Shown: positions 39,691 through 49,298 of the stretch, piece by piece | Position numbering within the stretch: the stretch's first letter is position 1 | How the letters are laid out: each line of letters begins with the position of its first letter | The notes under the pieces: generated by a model | What the model saw: only the letters and a program-made list of their open reading frames with translations | What the model was told of the DNA's origin: nothing | Database searches by the model: none | Translations under genes and position numbers: made by a program | From: an uncultured Lachnospiraceae bacterium | Lineage (GTDB): Bacteria; Bacillota; Clostridia; Lachnospirales; Lachnospiraceae | Assembly: GCA_947174705.1 (NCBI GenBank) | Contig: CAMWKB010000006.1 | Span: 1 to 55,088, forward strand | Length of the DNA: 55,088 bases | Direction: 5' to 3'

Positions 39691-42480
39691 ATGTATGAAA
39701 TGAAGACAGCGGCAGAGACGATCAGATTACTTAAATCCGACAGAGAAAAAGGCTTGGGAAACAGGGAGGCTATGGCAAGAAGCAGCACTCAGGGGCCAAA
39801 CAGGCTGAGGGAGCAGGAAGCAAAGAGCGTCTGGCAGATGATACTCGGGCAGCTTAACGACCCGCTTATACTGATACTTATTGTGGCGATGGCAATATCT
39901 ATTCTTCTTGGTGAAGTGGGTGATGCCGGCATAATAATAACAGTTGTTATACTTAATGCGGCAATAGGCGTGATTCAGGAGGGAAAAGCCGGTAAGGCAG
40001 TGGAGGCTCTTAAACAGATATCTGCACCCCGCGCAGTTGTGATCCGTGACGGAAAGACGATGAAAATATCTGCCGAAAATCTGGTTATAGGGGATATTGT
40101 ATTATTAGAAGCCGGAAATATGGTTCCGGCCGATTTACGTTTGATTGAGACACAGGGAATTCAAATTGAAGAATCAACCTTAACAGGTGAGTCTGCGCCT
40201 GTAGATAAAAGCGCAGATCATGTGGAAATGGTGCAGGGAGATAACAGTCACGAAAATATGGCGTACATGTCCACTTTTGTCACCAAAGGCAGGGGAAAGG
40301 GGATTGTAACCGCGATAGGTATGGATACCAGAATAGGTCATATAGCAGACCTGCTTCATGAGAGTAAGGAGAAACTAACTCCCTTGCAGATAAAACTCGG
40401 AGAGCTCGGAAAGGCGCTTAGTATTCTGGCAGTCGGTATCTGCGCGCTGCTTTTTGTAATAGCGGTACTTCAGAAACGTAACATCGGGGAGATGCTGCTT
40501 ACTTCCGTATCTTTAACCGTTGCGGCAGTACCGGAGGGACTTCCGGCGATTGTTACGATTGTGCTGGCACTCAGCGTATCACGTATGGTAAGGGCCAAGA
40601 CGATTGTAAGAAAATTGTCCTCAGTAGAGACTTTAGGGGCCGTAGATGTTGTCTGCTCCGACAAGACCGGAACGCTTACGCAGAATAAAATGACGGTCAT
40701 GGAGTGTTATATTGATGGTAAAATGATAAACAGCGAGGCTTTTTCACAGACTTTTACCAAGGAGCTGTGGGAAGGCGGCGTAGATATGAGAAGCGCTAAG
40801 GGGCACTTTATATTGGGCTGCATACTTTGTAATGATGCGGTGGTATCGGGTGAAGGCGATTTGGGCGACCCGACGGAGCTTGCGCTTATACATATGGCGA
40901 GGGAGTGCGCGGTCCCGATAGAGGAGCTTAGGGACAAGTATTGCAGGCGGGATGAAAAGAGTTTTGATTCAAACCGGAAAATGATGTCTACAGCCCATAT
41001 CCTTGCAGGCAGTGAAGGGAAAAAGGCAGTTTCGTATTCTAAGGGTGCGGCGGAAAAAATATTAGAGGGCTGTGATTTCTTTTATCAGAACGGGCGTAAG
41101 TGTGCAATGAGTGAAGCAGACAGGCTCTCACTACAGCGTATGTTAGAGCGTATTATGGATGATGGCAGAAGGGTTCTGGCACTTGCTATGGAGCCTGACG
41201 GAGAGATGCATGAGAAAAATATGGTTTTCTTAGGTTTTGTGTGCATGCAGGACCCTGTAAGGCCGGAAGCGGTAGAAGCAGTAGGGGAGTTTAGGAAAGC
41301 GGGAGTGGAAACCGTAATGATTACCGGAGACCATAGAAATACTGCTTTTTCTATTGCCAAAGAGCTTAATATTGCGGTACATCCCGATGAGTGTATTTCA
41401 GGCAGGGAACTTGACTCTATGGATGAACATGTCTTTTTAAAAAGACTTCCTAAGCTGAAAGTTTTCGCGCGCGTCACCCCTGAGCATAAAGTAAGGATAG
41501 TTGAGGGTTTTAAGAAGCTTGACAAGACTGTGGCAATGACCGGCGACGGCGTAAATGACGCGCCTTCGCTGCAGGCGGCGGATATAGGCATCGCAATGGG
41601 TATGAACGGAACGGATGTGGCAAGAAACGCCGCGGATTTTGTTCTGATGGATGATAATTTTGCCACCATACATCTTGCCATAAAAGAGGGCAGGGGGATT
41701 TATGAAAATATCAGAAAATCGGTACTTTTCCTGCTTTCTTCTAATCTTGGCGAAATTATGACTATGCTTGTTACTATTATAGCAGGTTTTCCGAGCCCCT
41801 TAAAAGCGAGCTTCATTCTCTGGATAAATCTTATTACGGATTCGCTTCCGGCGCTTGCGCTTGGAGTGGATGATAACGAGACTGAGCTTTTGATGGAAGA
41901 GGCGCCGAGGAAAAAGGGCGAATCGCTTTTTGCCAAAGGGGGGCTTATGTGCGTTATTTGCTATGGGCTTGTTATAGGCGGTGTGAGCCTTGCGGCGTTT
42001 CTCAAGGTACCCTACGACAGGCTGATTGCGGAAGGACTGCCTGTTAGTTTACATAACATAGTTGAAAGCTATCAGATTGCTGCGGTTTTGGCAAAGGCGC
42101 AGACCCATGCGTTTATGGTGCTTGGCATGAGTCAGCTCTTCCATGCGATAGGGATGCGGGATGTAAATAAATCAATTTTTAAGATGAATCATAAAAAGAA
42201 CCCGTTTATGCTTCTGGCACTGGGACTGGGTCTTGCTTTACAGTTTGTAGTAACCGAAATAGAACCTCTTATTGTGCTCTTTGGAACGGTCAGACTGGAT
42301 CTGACTGAGTGGATTCAGCTGCTTGCGCTTTCTCTTACGCCGGTAATAGTGCATGAGCTTCTGGTTGCTGTATACAGGGGACGCAGTGAGAAGTATAGCG
42401 GTTTACATAATGATGAAGCATATGAGGATGCGCTTACGCAAGAGTGTATAACGCCAGCAGTAGAAGAAACAGCCCGCTGA
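39691..42480 (+). CDS. P-type calcium-transporting-like ATPase (P2 type)
   Basis: 929 residues. The N-terminal cation ATPase domain, E1-E2 actuator T-G-E-S-A-P-V, the transport-site helix P-E-G-L-P-A-I-V-T, the phosphorylation site S-D-K-T-G-T-L-T (Asp324), and the hinge T-G-D-G-V-N-D-A-P are all present, with ten membrane segments. It resembles PacL/SERCA/PMCA-type pumps and should export Ca2+ (or Mn2+). ATG 39691 is chosen because GGGGAGG is nine bases before it; the ATG at 39685 would have only three. Its last 47 bases overlap the convergent ytaF gene. Confidence 0.9.
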   Translation: MYEMKTAAETIRLLKSDREKGLGNREAMARSSTQGPNRLREQEAKSVWQMILGQLNDPLILILIVAMAISILLGEVGDAGIIITVVILNAAIGVIQEGKAGKAVEALKQISAPRAVVIRDGKTMKISAENLVIGDIVLLEAGNMVPADLRLIETQGIQIEESTLTGESAPVDKSADHVEMVQGDNSHENMAYMSTFVTKGRGKGIVTAIGMDTRIGHIADLLHESKEKLTPLQIKLGELGKALSILAVGICALLFVIAVLQKRNIGEMLLTSVSLTVAAVPEGLPAIVTIVLALSVSRMVRAKTIVRKLSSVETLGAVDVVCSDKTGTLTQNKMTVMECYIDGKMINSEAFSQTFTKELWEGGVDMRSAKGHFILGCILCNDAVVSGEGDLGDPTELALIHMARECAVPIEELRDKYCRRDEKSFDSNRKMMSTAHILAGSEGKKAVSYSKGAAEKILEGCDFFYQNGRKCAMSEADRLSLQRMLERIMDDGRRVLALAMEPDGEMHEKNMVFLGFVCMQDPVRPEAVEAVGEFRKAGVETVMITGDHRNTAFSIAKELNIAVHPDECISGRELDSMDEHVFLKRLPKLKVFARVTPEHKVRIVEGFKKLDKTVAMTGDGVNDAPSLQAADIGIAMGMNGTDVARNAADFVLMDDNFATIHLAIKEGRGIYENIRKSVLFLLSSNLGEIMTMLVTIIAGFPSPLKASFILWINLITDSLPALALGVDDNETELLMEEAPRKKGESLFAKGGLMCVICYGLVIGGVSLAAFLKVPYDRLIAEGLPVSLHNIVESYQIAAVLAKAQTHAFMVLGMSQLFHAIGMRDVNKSIFKMNHKKNPFMLLALGLGLALQFVVTEIEPLIVLFGTVRLDLTEWIQLLALSLTPVIVHELLVAVYRGRSEKYSGLHNDEAYEDALTQECITPAVEETAR

Positions 42481-43069
42481 GCCACGACAGATCTATGGAG
42501 AATTTCTTCGATACAAGACTGCCGAGAAACAGGCCTAAGATAAACAGGAGAAAATGAAAGATGACTGCTGACAGGAAGAATAGCATGAGAGAGGATACCT
42601 GGTAAGAGAATGCCATACTTGCAAAGATACTGTCTAATGACAGGGCAAGGCTTAAAAATAAAGCTTCTTTGGCGCTTAGTACCTGGGTATCCTGTTTGTT
42701 GGCGTCCTCAGGTGAGAAATAAATCGTAAAAATAATATTCAGCTGCTTGATTTTACATGCCCAGTTGCCTATTATATCCGGATATCTGGCTGCGAGATGG
42801 CGGATCAGACTTTCGATAAGCTTCTCACAGCCAAGGAAAAATAAAAGTAAAAATGAGAGTGTGGAAAAAAGCCATGTGGGAAAAAGTGAGAAAATCAAAG
42901 AGCCGAGCTGTGTCATCAGCGTAATTGTTATAGACGGGATAAATGCGAGGAAAACCGCGGCAAGCGGCTTGACCCGCACTCTGGAGGTTCCGTAGGCAAA
43001 ACCTGCGCTCAGCGAATCAATCGAGACTGCGAGCATAAAAATCAATATGGGTGTAATTTCCGGTAACAT
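42434..43069 (-). CDS. ytaF: YtaF-type membrane protein (MntP/LysE-superfamily-like)
   Basis: 211 residues, six hydrophobic helices. The repeated motif A-V-S-I-D-S-L-S-A-G-F-A-Y-G (about 13-26) and L-A-L-S-L-D-S-I-F-A-S-M-A (about 140-152) gives one Asp in each half, as in the MntP manganese exporters. YtaF proteins are conserved in spore formers. A function in metal efflux or sporulation is inferred. GAGGTGTC precedes the ATG. It is convergent with, and overlaps by 47 bases, the P-ATPase gene. Confidence 0.83.
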   Translation of the reverse strand: MLPEITPILIFMLAVSIDSLSAGFAYGTSRVRVKPLAAVFLAFIPSITITLMTQLGSLIFSLFPTWLFSTLSFLLLFFLGCEKLIESLIRHLAARYPDIIGNWACKIKQLNIIFTIYFSPEDANKQDTQVLSAKEALFLSLALSLDSIFASMAFSYQVSSLMLFFLSAVIFHFLLFILGLFLGSLVSKKFSIDLSWLSGLFLLLLALYTLA

Positions 43070-43172
43070 AATGACACCTCATAAAACATTTACTTTATCA
43101 TATGTAAATCTTTGTAAATTGACTGTACTCATTCCGCGAAAAATGTTATGATATATAAAAGGAGGTCTGTTT

Positions 43173-44771
43173 ATGGAGTTAATGTTTATCGGGGCAGATC
43201 ACGAGGTGACCGGAAGCTGCCATTATCTTTGTGTAAATGAGAAAAATATTTTGGTTGATTACGGAATGCAGCAGGGTATACAGGCGTTTGAAAGCTGTGA
43301 ACTTCCGGTAGAACCTGCGAGAATAGATTATATTCTTTTGACACATGCCCATATTGACCACTCCGGTATGCTGCCTTTCTTATATTCGAGAGGTTTCAGG
43401 GGAAGCATATATACAACGGATGCAACGGCAGACCTCTGTAGTATAATGTTAAGGGACAGTGCGCATATTCAGATGCAGGAGGCGGAATGGAAGAACCGCA
43501 AGGCCAAAAGAAGTGTGGATAATGCGCTTATAGAACCTCTTTATACAATGGAAGACGCCGACGGGGTAATAAAACGGCTGATTCCCTGTGATTATGAAAA
43601 AGAGATAAATGTATGTGACGGCTTAGTCATACGCTTTACGGATATAGGACATCTGCTTGGTTCGGCAAGCATTGAGGTCTGGGCGACAGAAGAAGGGATT
43701 ACGAAGAAAATTGTTTTTTCAGGCGATATCGGAAATATGGACCAGCCGCTTATTAAAGATCCGAAGCTTACAAAAGAAGCCGATTATGTTATAATGGAAT
43801 CTACATATGGTAACCGTTATCATTCCGATGAGAAACCGGATTATATCGGCAGACTTGTAGAAATTATTAAATCTACATTTGATAAAGGCGGCAACGTAGT
43901 TATTCCGTCTTTTGCGGTAGGCAGGACACAGGAAATTCTGTATTTCCTTCGTAAGATTAAGGAAGACAGACTGATTAAGGGATATGAAGATTTTCCGGTA
44001 TATGTGGACAGTCCGCTTGCCGTAGAGGCTACAGGCATTTTTCAGAGAAACAGCGGGGAATGTTTTGACGAGGAAGCTATGGAGCTTATAAGAAAAGGAA
44101 TTAATCCTCTTACGTTTCCGGGACTGCATCTTGCAATTACAAGTGACGAGTCAAGGGCGATAAATTTTGAAAATACGCCGAAGGTAATTATTTCGGCATC
44201 GGGTATGTGTGAAGCCGGACGTATCAGGCACCACCTTAAGCATAATCTGTGGCGGCCGGAATGTACGATTCTTTTTGTCGGTTATCAGGCCAACGGTACG
44301 CTCGGAAGGGCAATTGTTGACGGTATTAATGAGGTTAAGCTCTTTGGCGAAACAATCGAAATCCGCGCTAAAATCGAAAAACTGATAGGTATGAGCGGAC
44401 ATGCGGATAAGGCAGGGCTTATACGTTTTATAGAAGGGTTTGAGAGAAAACCTGACAAGGTATTTGTGGTGCATGGTGAGGACAGTATCTGTAAAATTTT
44501 TACCGAATGTCTTAAAATAGAGCATGGATTAAACGCCTATGCGCCATACAGCGGCACGAGGTATGATTTGCTCCGGAATAAATTTATTTATGAAGCAGCG
44601 CCTGTTACCGTTAAGAAGAAAGCCCATATTATGTCTGACGTATTTGCAAGGCTTGTTGCAGCAGGACAGAGACTTGTTGCGGTCATTTACAAGAATGAGG
44701 GCAGTGCAAATAAGGATTTGGCGAAGTTTGCGGACCAGATAAATTCCTTGTGTGATAAATACGACAGATAA
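43173..44771 (+). CDS. Metallo-beta-lactamase / beta-CASP RNA-processing-type exonuclease
   Basis: 532 residues. T-H-A-H-I-D-H-S-G (about 56-64) is the zinc-binding H-x-H-x-D-H. G-H-L-L-G-S-A and S-G-D-I-G hold the further ligands. The beta-CASP domain includes P-S-F-A-V-G-R-T-Q-E and S-A-S-G-M-C-E-A-G-R, and G-M-S-G-H-A-D is the C-terminal His motif. The group comprises CPSF73-like RNA nucleases. It probably processes or degrades RNA in the cytoplasm. AAGGAGG precedes the ATG. Confidence 0.88.
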   Translation: MELMFIGADHEVTGSCHYLCVNEKNILVDYGMQQGIQAFESCELPVEPARIDYILLTHAHIDHSGMLPFLYSRGFRGSIYTTDATADLCSIMLRDSAHIQMQEAEWKNRKAKRSVDNALIEPLYTMEDADGVIKRLIPCDYEKEINVCDGLVIRFTDIGHLLGSASIEVWATEEGITKKIVFSGDIGNMDQPLIKDPKLTKEADYVIMESTYGNRYHSDEKPDYIGRLVEIIKSTFDKGGNVVIPSFAVGRTQEILYFLRKIKEDRLIKGYEDFPVYVDSPLAVEATGIFQRNSGECFDEEAMELIRKGINPLTFPGLHLAITSDESRAINFENTPKVIISASGMCEAGRIRHHLKHNLWRPECTILFVGYQANGTLGRAIVDGINEVKLFGETIEIRAKIEKLIGMSGHADKAGLIRFIEGFERKPDKVFVVHGEDSICKIFTECLKIEHGLNAYAPYSGTRYDLLRNKFIYEAAPVTVKKKAHIMSDVFARLVAAGQRLVAVIYKNEGSANKDLAKFADQINSLCDKYDR

Positions 44772-44772
44772 A

Positions 44773-44788
44773 TGACGAAATTTCGTCA
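44773..44788. promoter_or_regulatory. Perfect 16-bp palindrome upstream of thyA
   Basis: TGACGAAATTTCGTCA lies between the nuclease stop codon and thyA, 26 bases before the thyA ATG. It could be an operator or a weak RNA hairpin. No regulator is known for it. Confidence 0.45.
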
Positions 44789-44814
44789 ATCAAAAGCTTT
44801 GGGAGAAAATATTA

Positions 44815-45663
44815 ATGAGTCTTGCAGATAAGATTTTTATAGATATGTGCAAAAATATTTTAAATAACGGCACAAGTACGGAGGGCGAGAAAGTAAGGCC
44901 GCATTGGGAAGACGGTACTCCGGCTTATACTGTGAAATTGTTCGGGGTAGTAAACCGCTATGACCTTTCAAAGGAATTTCCGCTTATTACCCTTAGACGG
45001 ACTGCGCTTAAGAGCGCGACTGACGAGATGCTGTGGATATGGCAGCAAAAATCCAACAATATCAATGATTTACACAGTCATATCTGGGATGAATGGGCGG
45101 ATGAGAACGGTTCCATCGGTAAGGCCTACGGTTATCAGATGGGCGTGAAGCATCAGTACAAAGAAGGCATGATGGATCAGGTGGACAGGGTCATTTATGA
45201 TTTGAAGAACAATCCTTTCAGCAGGCGAATTATGACTAATATCTATGTACATCAGGATTTGCACGAGATGAGGCTTTATCCCTGCGCTTACAGTATGACT
45301 TTTAACGTGACCCAGAAGAAGGGCGACGATAAGCTTACCTTGAACGCCGTACTTAACCAGCGTTCACAGGATGTGCTTGCCGCTAATAACTGGAATGTGG
45401 TTCAATATGCGGTGCTTGTGCATATGCTTGCGCAGGTCTGCGGTATGCAGGTGGGAGAACTTGTACATGTAATTGCCGACGCCCATATTTATGACAGGCA
45501 CATACCCATTATTGAAGAGCTTATCGCAAGGGAGACTTACGACGCCCCCACGTTCTGGCTGAATCCTGAAATTAAAGATTTTTATGAGTTTACCAGAAAT
45601 GACGTTAAGGTAGAAAATTATGTTACGGGACCTCAGATAGAAAATATTCCGATTGCTATATAG
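44815..45663 (+). CDS. thyA: Thymidylate synthase
   Basis: 282 residues. R-R-T-A-L-K-S-A near residue 61 is the folate/nucleotide site, the catalytic Cys is in L-Y-P-C-A-Y-S (Cys157, with the P-C-A-Y form known from part of the Firmicutes instead of P-C-H), Q-R-S-Q-D and N-N-W-N-V-V-Q-Y bind dUMP, and D-A-H-I-Y-D-R-H follows. It converts dUMP to dTMP using methylene-tetrahydrofolate. folA, 23 bases downstream, recycles the dihydrofolate formed. Confidence 0.95.
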   Translation: MSLADKIFIDMCKNILNNGTSTEGEKVRPHWEDGTPAYTVKLFGVVNRYDLSKEFPLITLRRTALKSATDEMLWIWQQKSNNINDLHSHIWDEWADENGSIGKAYGYQMGVKHQYKEGMMDQVDRVIYDLKNNPFSRRIMTNIYVHQDLHEMRLYPCAYSMTFNVTQKKGDDKLTLNAVLNQRSQDVLAANNWNVVQYAVLVHMLAQVCGMQVGELVHVIADAHIYDRHIPIIEELIARETYDAPTFWLNPEIKDFYEFTRNDVKVENYVTGPQIENIPIAI

Positions 45664-45686
45664 TTGTATTAAGAAAGGGTATATGT

Positions 45687-46193
45687 ATGAATTTGATAGT
45701 GGCGGTAGACAATAACTGGGCAATTGGATGCAGGGGCGGGCTGCTTGTACGTATTCCGAATGACCACAAAAATTTCAGAAATAAGACCGTGGGTAAGGTA
45801 GTTGTTTTAGGCAGAAAGACGCTGGAGACTTTTCCGCAGAAAATGCCGCTTGCAGGGCGGACAAATATAATTCTTTCCACCGATACCGGATACAAGGTCA
45901 AGGATGCGGATGTGGTGCATAGTGAGGAAGAATTGCTGGAGGAATTAAAAAAGTATAATGATGAAGAAGTTTACATAATTGGTGGAGAGAGTGTTTATAA
46001 TCTGATGCTTCCCTACTGTGATACGGCGTATGTAACGAAAATAGACCATGATTATGAAGCGGATTCATATTTCCCTAATCTGGACCGGATGGAGGATTGG
46101 GAGATTGTAGATGAGGGCGAAGAGCAAACTTATTTTGACATTGCCTATCAGTTTATAAAATACGAGAGGACAAATAAGAGAGGAGAAGAATAA
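45687..46193 (+). CDS. folA: Dihydrofolate reductase
   Basis: 168 residues. I-V-A-V-D-N-N-W-A-I-G (1-13) is the Met20-loop region. D-H-K-N-F-R-N-K-T with its acidic site, V-V-L-G-R-K-T-L-E-T-F-P and E-V-Y-I-I-G-G-E-S-V-Y bind NADPH. It regenerates tetrahydrofolate for thyA. GGG-rich site eight bases upstream. The next gene begins four bases after the stop. Confidence 0.94.
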   Translation: MNLIVAVDNNWAIGCRGGLLVRIPNDHKNFRNKTVGKVVVLGRKTLETFPQKMPLAGRTNIILSTDTGYKVKDADVVHSEEELLEELKKYNDEEVYIIGGESVYNLMLPYCDTAYVTKIDHDYEADSYFPNLDRMEDWEIVDEGEEQTYFDIAYQFIKYERTNKRGEE

Positions 46194-46197
46194 GCCA

Positions 46198-48195
46198 ATG
46201 AGTGATAAGACCAGTAAAGCAGCAGATGAAAAGAAAATGGATTCAAAAGGCGGATTCACATCCAAACTAGAGAAACAGGCAGTGTCACTGCTTCTTGCCA
46301 AGGATGAACTTGAAAAGAAGAATGTAGAGTTAGAGAATGCCATATTGGATGCAAGAAAAGCCAATAGGGCAAAAGACTTATTTCTATCAAATATGTCTCA
46401 TGAGATCAGAACGCCTATAAATACAATTCTGGGTATGAACGAGTTGATTTTAAGGGAGAGCCAGGATGAGACAATACGCGGATATGCGCTTGACATTAAG
46501 CAGTCGGGGGAAATTCTGGTTTCGCTGATAAGTGATATTTTAGACTTTTCCAAGATTCAGTCCGGAAAGATGGAGATTATGGATGCTCCTTATGATATCA
46601 GTTCTTTTCTTAACGACATTATCAATAGTATTTCTATTCCGTTGCGTAAGAAAAAGCTGCGTCTTACTCTGGATATCGCAAACGATGTGCCCTATAAATT
46701 ATCGGGAGACGAAATTCATTTAAGGCAGGTAGTCGGAAATCTTTTGTCCAACGCCGTAAAATATACTAAGACCGGCACGGTGACGCTGCATCTTTCGTGG
46801 AAAAAGATTGACAAGGAGAATATTACCCTTGAAATCGCGGTCGAAGATACCGGAAAAGGCGTTAAGAAAAAAGATATGCAGAAAATTTTTGAAACCTTCA
46901 CAAGATTGGATATGGAAGCCAGCAGCACTGAGACAGGCTCAGGACTTGGACTTGCCGTATCTAACAGGCTTGTTGATATGATGGGAGGAAAATTATCCGT
47001 TCAAAGCGAGTATGGTAAGGGCTCAATCTTTTCATTTGCGATTCCGCAGAAAGTAATTGATGATAAACCGCTAGGAGATTTTAAGAAACAATATGACAGG
47101 AGTGTCAGTTCGTCGATTGCTTATAGGGAGAAATTTATTGCACCGCTTGGAAAGATACTGGTAGTGGATGATAATGCTATGAATCTTGCCGTAGCTCAGG
47201 ATCTGCTCCGTAAAACCAAGCTGCAGATTGATGTAGCCTCAAGCGGTGAGGAGTGTCTTGAGATGCTTAGACGCAAAGAGTACCATCTTATCTGTATGGA
47301 TCATATGATGCCCGGAATGGACGGCGTTGAGGCACTTCATGCAATCAGGGAACTGGAGGGCAATCCATCAAGGGATATTCCGGTTATTGCACTGACGGCA
47401 AATGCTGTAGTGGGTGCAAAGCAGTTTTATCTGGACTCAGGTTTTGAAGACTATCTGACGAAGCCTATCGAGCCTGAGAAACTCGAAGATATGTTAATAA
47501 AATATCTCCCCAAGGAATTGGTTTACATAACAAACGAAAATGACGCGCAATCAGATGATGATGAAGGAGCGTTGGATGTAGAGAGCCTGACCGATATGGG
47601 AATCAATGCTTCTAACGGACTTAAATATATGGGCGGAAGCCGTGTATTATATAAGAAGATTCTTCAGGACTTCCGGGATGTGCTGGTGGAAAAGGAAGAA
47701 CAGCTTAAGAATATGCTGAAAAAAGAAGATGTATCGGGCTATGCGATTATAGTACATGCGCTTAAGGGAAATGCCCGCAATGTCGGGGCTGACGAGCTGG
47801 CTGAGGAAGCCTTTGAGTTAGAGAAGAAGAGTAAGGCGGGAAGCCTTGAGGAAGTTGAAGTACAGTCTCCGGTTCTTTTTAATATGATGCATACAATGAT
47901 GGAGAATCTGGACAGATATATTAAGCAGAACGGTTTGGAGCCGGAGAAAAAAGAAGGCGGGGAGGCGAAAGAAGAAACCGTACTTTCAGATTCTGAGTGG
48001 AAGGAGAAGTTAAAAATCCTCAATCAGTATCTGGATGATTTTGAAACTGATTCTATAGCGGAAAGCATTGCAGAACTTAAATCCTATAAACTTACGGATT
48101 CGCAGCGTAAGATGTTACGTATGTGTGAAAAGGCGGTCAATGATTTTGCTTATGACGTTGCAATGGAAATTGTGGCAGCGGAATTACAGTCTTGA
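46198..48195 (+). CDS. Soluble hybrid histidine kinase with receiver and Hpt domains
   Basis: 665 residues, no membrane segment. A charged coiled coil (about 20-60) replaces a sensor domain. HisKA has His68 in M-S-H-E-I-R-T-P, the HATPase has L-L-S-N-A-V-K-Y, D-T-G-K-G and G-S-G-L-G-L, the receiver has Asp368 in M-D-H-M-M-P-G-M-D-G and the Hpt has His520 in V-H-A-L-K-G-N. It is close kin of the kinase at 18902 (same module order, without PocR). It sits four bases after folA in the same transcription unit. Its partner and signal are unknown. Confidence 0.88.
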   Translation: MSDKTSKAADEKKMDSKGGFTSKLEKQAVSLLLAKDELEKKNVELENAILDARKANRAKDLFLSNMSHEIRTPINTILGMNELILRESQDETIRGYALDIKQSGEILVSLISDILDFSKIQSGKMEIMDAPYDISSFLNDIINSISIPLRKKKLRLTLDIANDVPYKLSGDEIHLRQVVGNLLSNAVKYTKTGTVTLHLSWKKIDKENITLEIAVEDTGKGVKKKDMQKIFETFTRLDMEASSTETGSGLGLAVSNRLVDMMGGKLSVQSEYGKGSIFSFAIPQKVIDDKPLGDFKKQYDRSVSSSIAYREKFIAPLGKILVVDDNAMNLAVAQDLLRKTKLQIDVASSGEECLEMLRRKEYHLICMDHMMPGMDGVEALHAIRELEGNPSRDIPVIALTANAVVGAKQFYLDSGFEDYLTKPIEPEKLEDMLIKYLPKELVYITNENDAQSDDDEGALDVESLTDMGINASNGLKYMGGSRVLYKKILQDFRDVLVEKEEQLKNMLKKEDVSGYAIIVHALKGNARNVGADELAEEAFELEKKSKAGSLEEVEVQSPVLFNMMHTMMENLDRYIKQNGLEPEKKEGGEAKEETVLSDSEWKEKLKILNQYLDDFETDSIAESIAELKSYKLTDSQRKMLRMCEKAVNDFAYDVAMEIVAAELQS

Positions 48196-48254
48196 CTTTT
48201 TACAATAAAAGTATAATATTTATCGTAGATTATATACATTGAAAAGAGGTAATA

Positions 48255-49286
48255 ATGAACATGGAAAAGAAAAATATTGATTGGGCAAATTTAGGTTTCG
48301 GCTACCACGAGACTGATAAGAGATTTGTAGCAAATTATAAGAATGGCGCATGGGATGACGGAGAGCTTGTTTCGGATGCGAATATAACGATTAACGAGTG
48401 TGCGGGCGTGTTCCAGTATGCGCAGACCTGTTTTGAGGGAATGAAGGCTTATACTACACAGGATGGCCGTATTGTTACATTCCGTCCTGACTTAAATGCA
48501 CAGCGTATGGAGGATTCCTGTAAGAGGCTTGAAATGCCGGTATTTCCTAAGGAACGTTTTGTTGAGGCAGTTATTAAGACGGTAGCTGCAAATGAGGCTT
48601 ATGTACCGCCGTACGGCAGCGGTGCAACATTATATATTCGTCCGTATATGTTCGGAAGTTCTTCGGTAATTGGCGTAAGTCCGGCTAAAGAATATCAGTT
48701 CAGGATTTTTACAACTCCTGTAGGACCGTATTTCAAAGGCGGTGTTAAGCCATTGACTATTAAAGTCAGTGATTTTGACAGGGCAGCCCCGAACGGAACG
48801 GGCCACATTAAAGCAGGACTTAACTACGCAATGAGCCTTCATGCCATTGTTACGGCACATGAAGAAGGTTTTGATGAGAATATGTATCTTGACGCTGCAA
48901 CAAGGACCTACGTGGAAGAGACCGGCGGTGCAAACTTCCTTTTTGTAACTAAGGACAATAAGGTAGTAACGCCTAAATCAAGTAGTATCCTTCCTTCAAT
49001 TACACGCCGTTCGCTTATGGTTGTGGCTAAGGAATATCTTGGTCTGGAAGTGGAAGAGCGACAGGTTCCGTTTGATGAGGTAAAAGATTTTGCGGAATGC
49101 GGACTCTGCGGTACGGCAGCAGTCATTTCACCTGTCGGAAAGATTGTGGACCACGGCAAGGAAATTGTTTTCCCCAGCGGAATGACGCAGATGGGACCGA
49201 TTACGCAGAAATTGTACGATACCCTGACAGGAATCCAGATGGGACGCATAGATGCGCCTGAGGGATGGATTCAGGAAATTAAATAG
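48255..49286 (+). CDS. ilvE: Branched-chain amino acid aminotransferase
   Basis: 343 residues, a fold-type IV PLP enzyme. F-E-G-M-K-A-Y near 55, G-S-G-A-T-L-Y-I-R-P, then N-G-T-G-H-I-K-A-G-L-N-Y with the PLP Lys (about 180), Y-V-E-E-T-G-G-A-N near 215 and L-P-S-I-T-R. It interconverts Leu, Ile, Val and their 2-oxo acids. This is the longer IlvE form (about 340-360 residues). GAGGT precedes the ATG. It is functionally linked to the liv transporter earlier in the window. Confidence 0.95.
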   Translation: MNMEKKNIDWANLGFGYHETDKRFVANYKNGAWDDGELVSDANITINECAGVFQYAQTCFEGMKAYTTQDGRIVTFRPDLNAQRMEDSCKRLEMPVFPKERFVEAVIKTVAANEAYVPPYGSGATLYIRPYMFGSSSVIGVSPAKEYQFRIFTTPVGPYFKGGVKPLTIKVSDFDRAAPNGTGHIKAGLNYAMSLHAIVTAHEEGFDENMYLDAATRTYVEETGGANFLFVTKDNKVVTPKSSSILPSITRRSLMVVAKEYLGLEVEERQVPFDEVKDFAECGLCGTAAVISPVGKIVDHGKEIVFPSGMTQMGPITQKLYDTLTGIQMGRIDAPEGWIQEIK

Positions 49287-49298
49287 TAGGGTGAATGA

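Noticed and set aside
48192-48216. A promoter for ilvE at the end of the kinase gene
   Set aside because: TTGACT and TATAAT are present but only 14 bases apart, too close for a normal sigma-70-type promoter.
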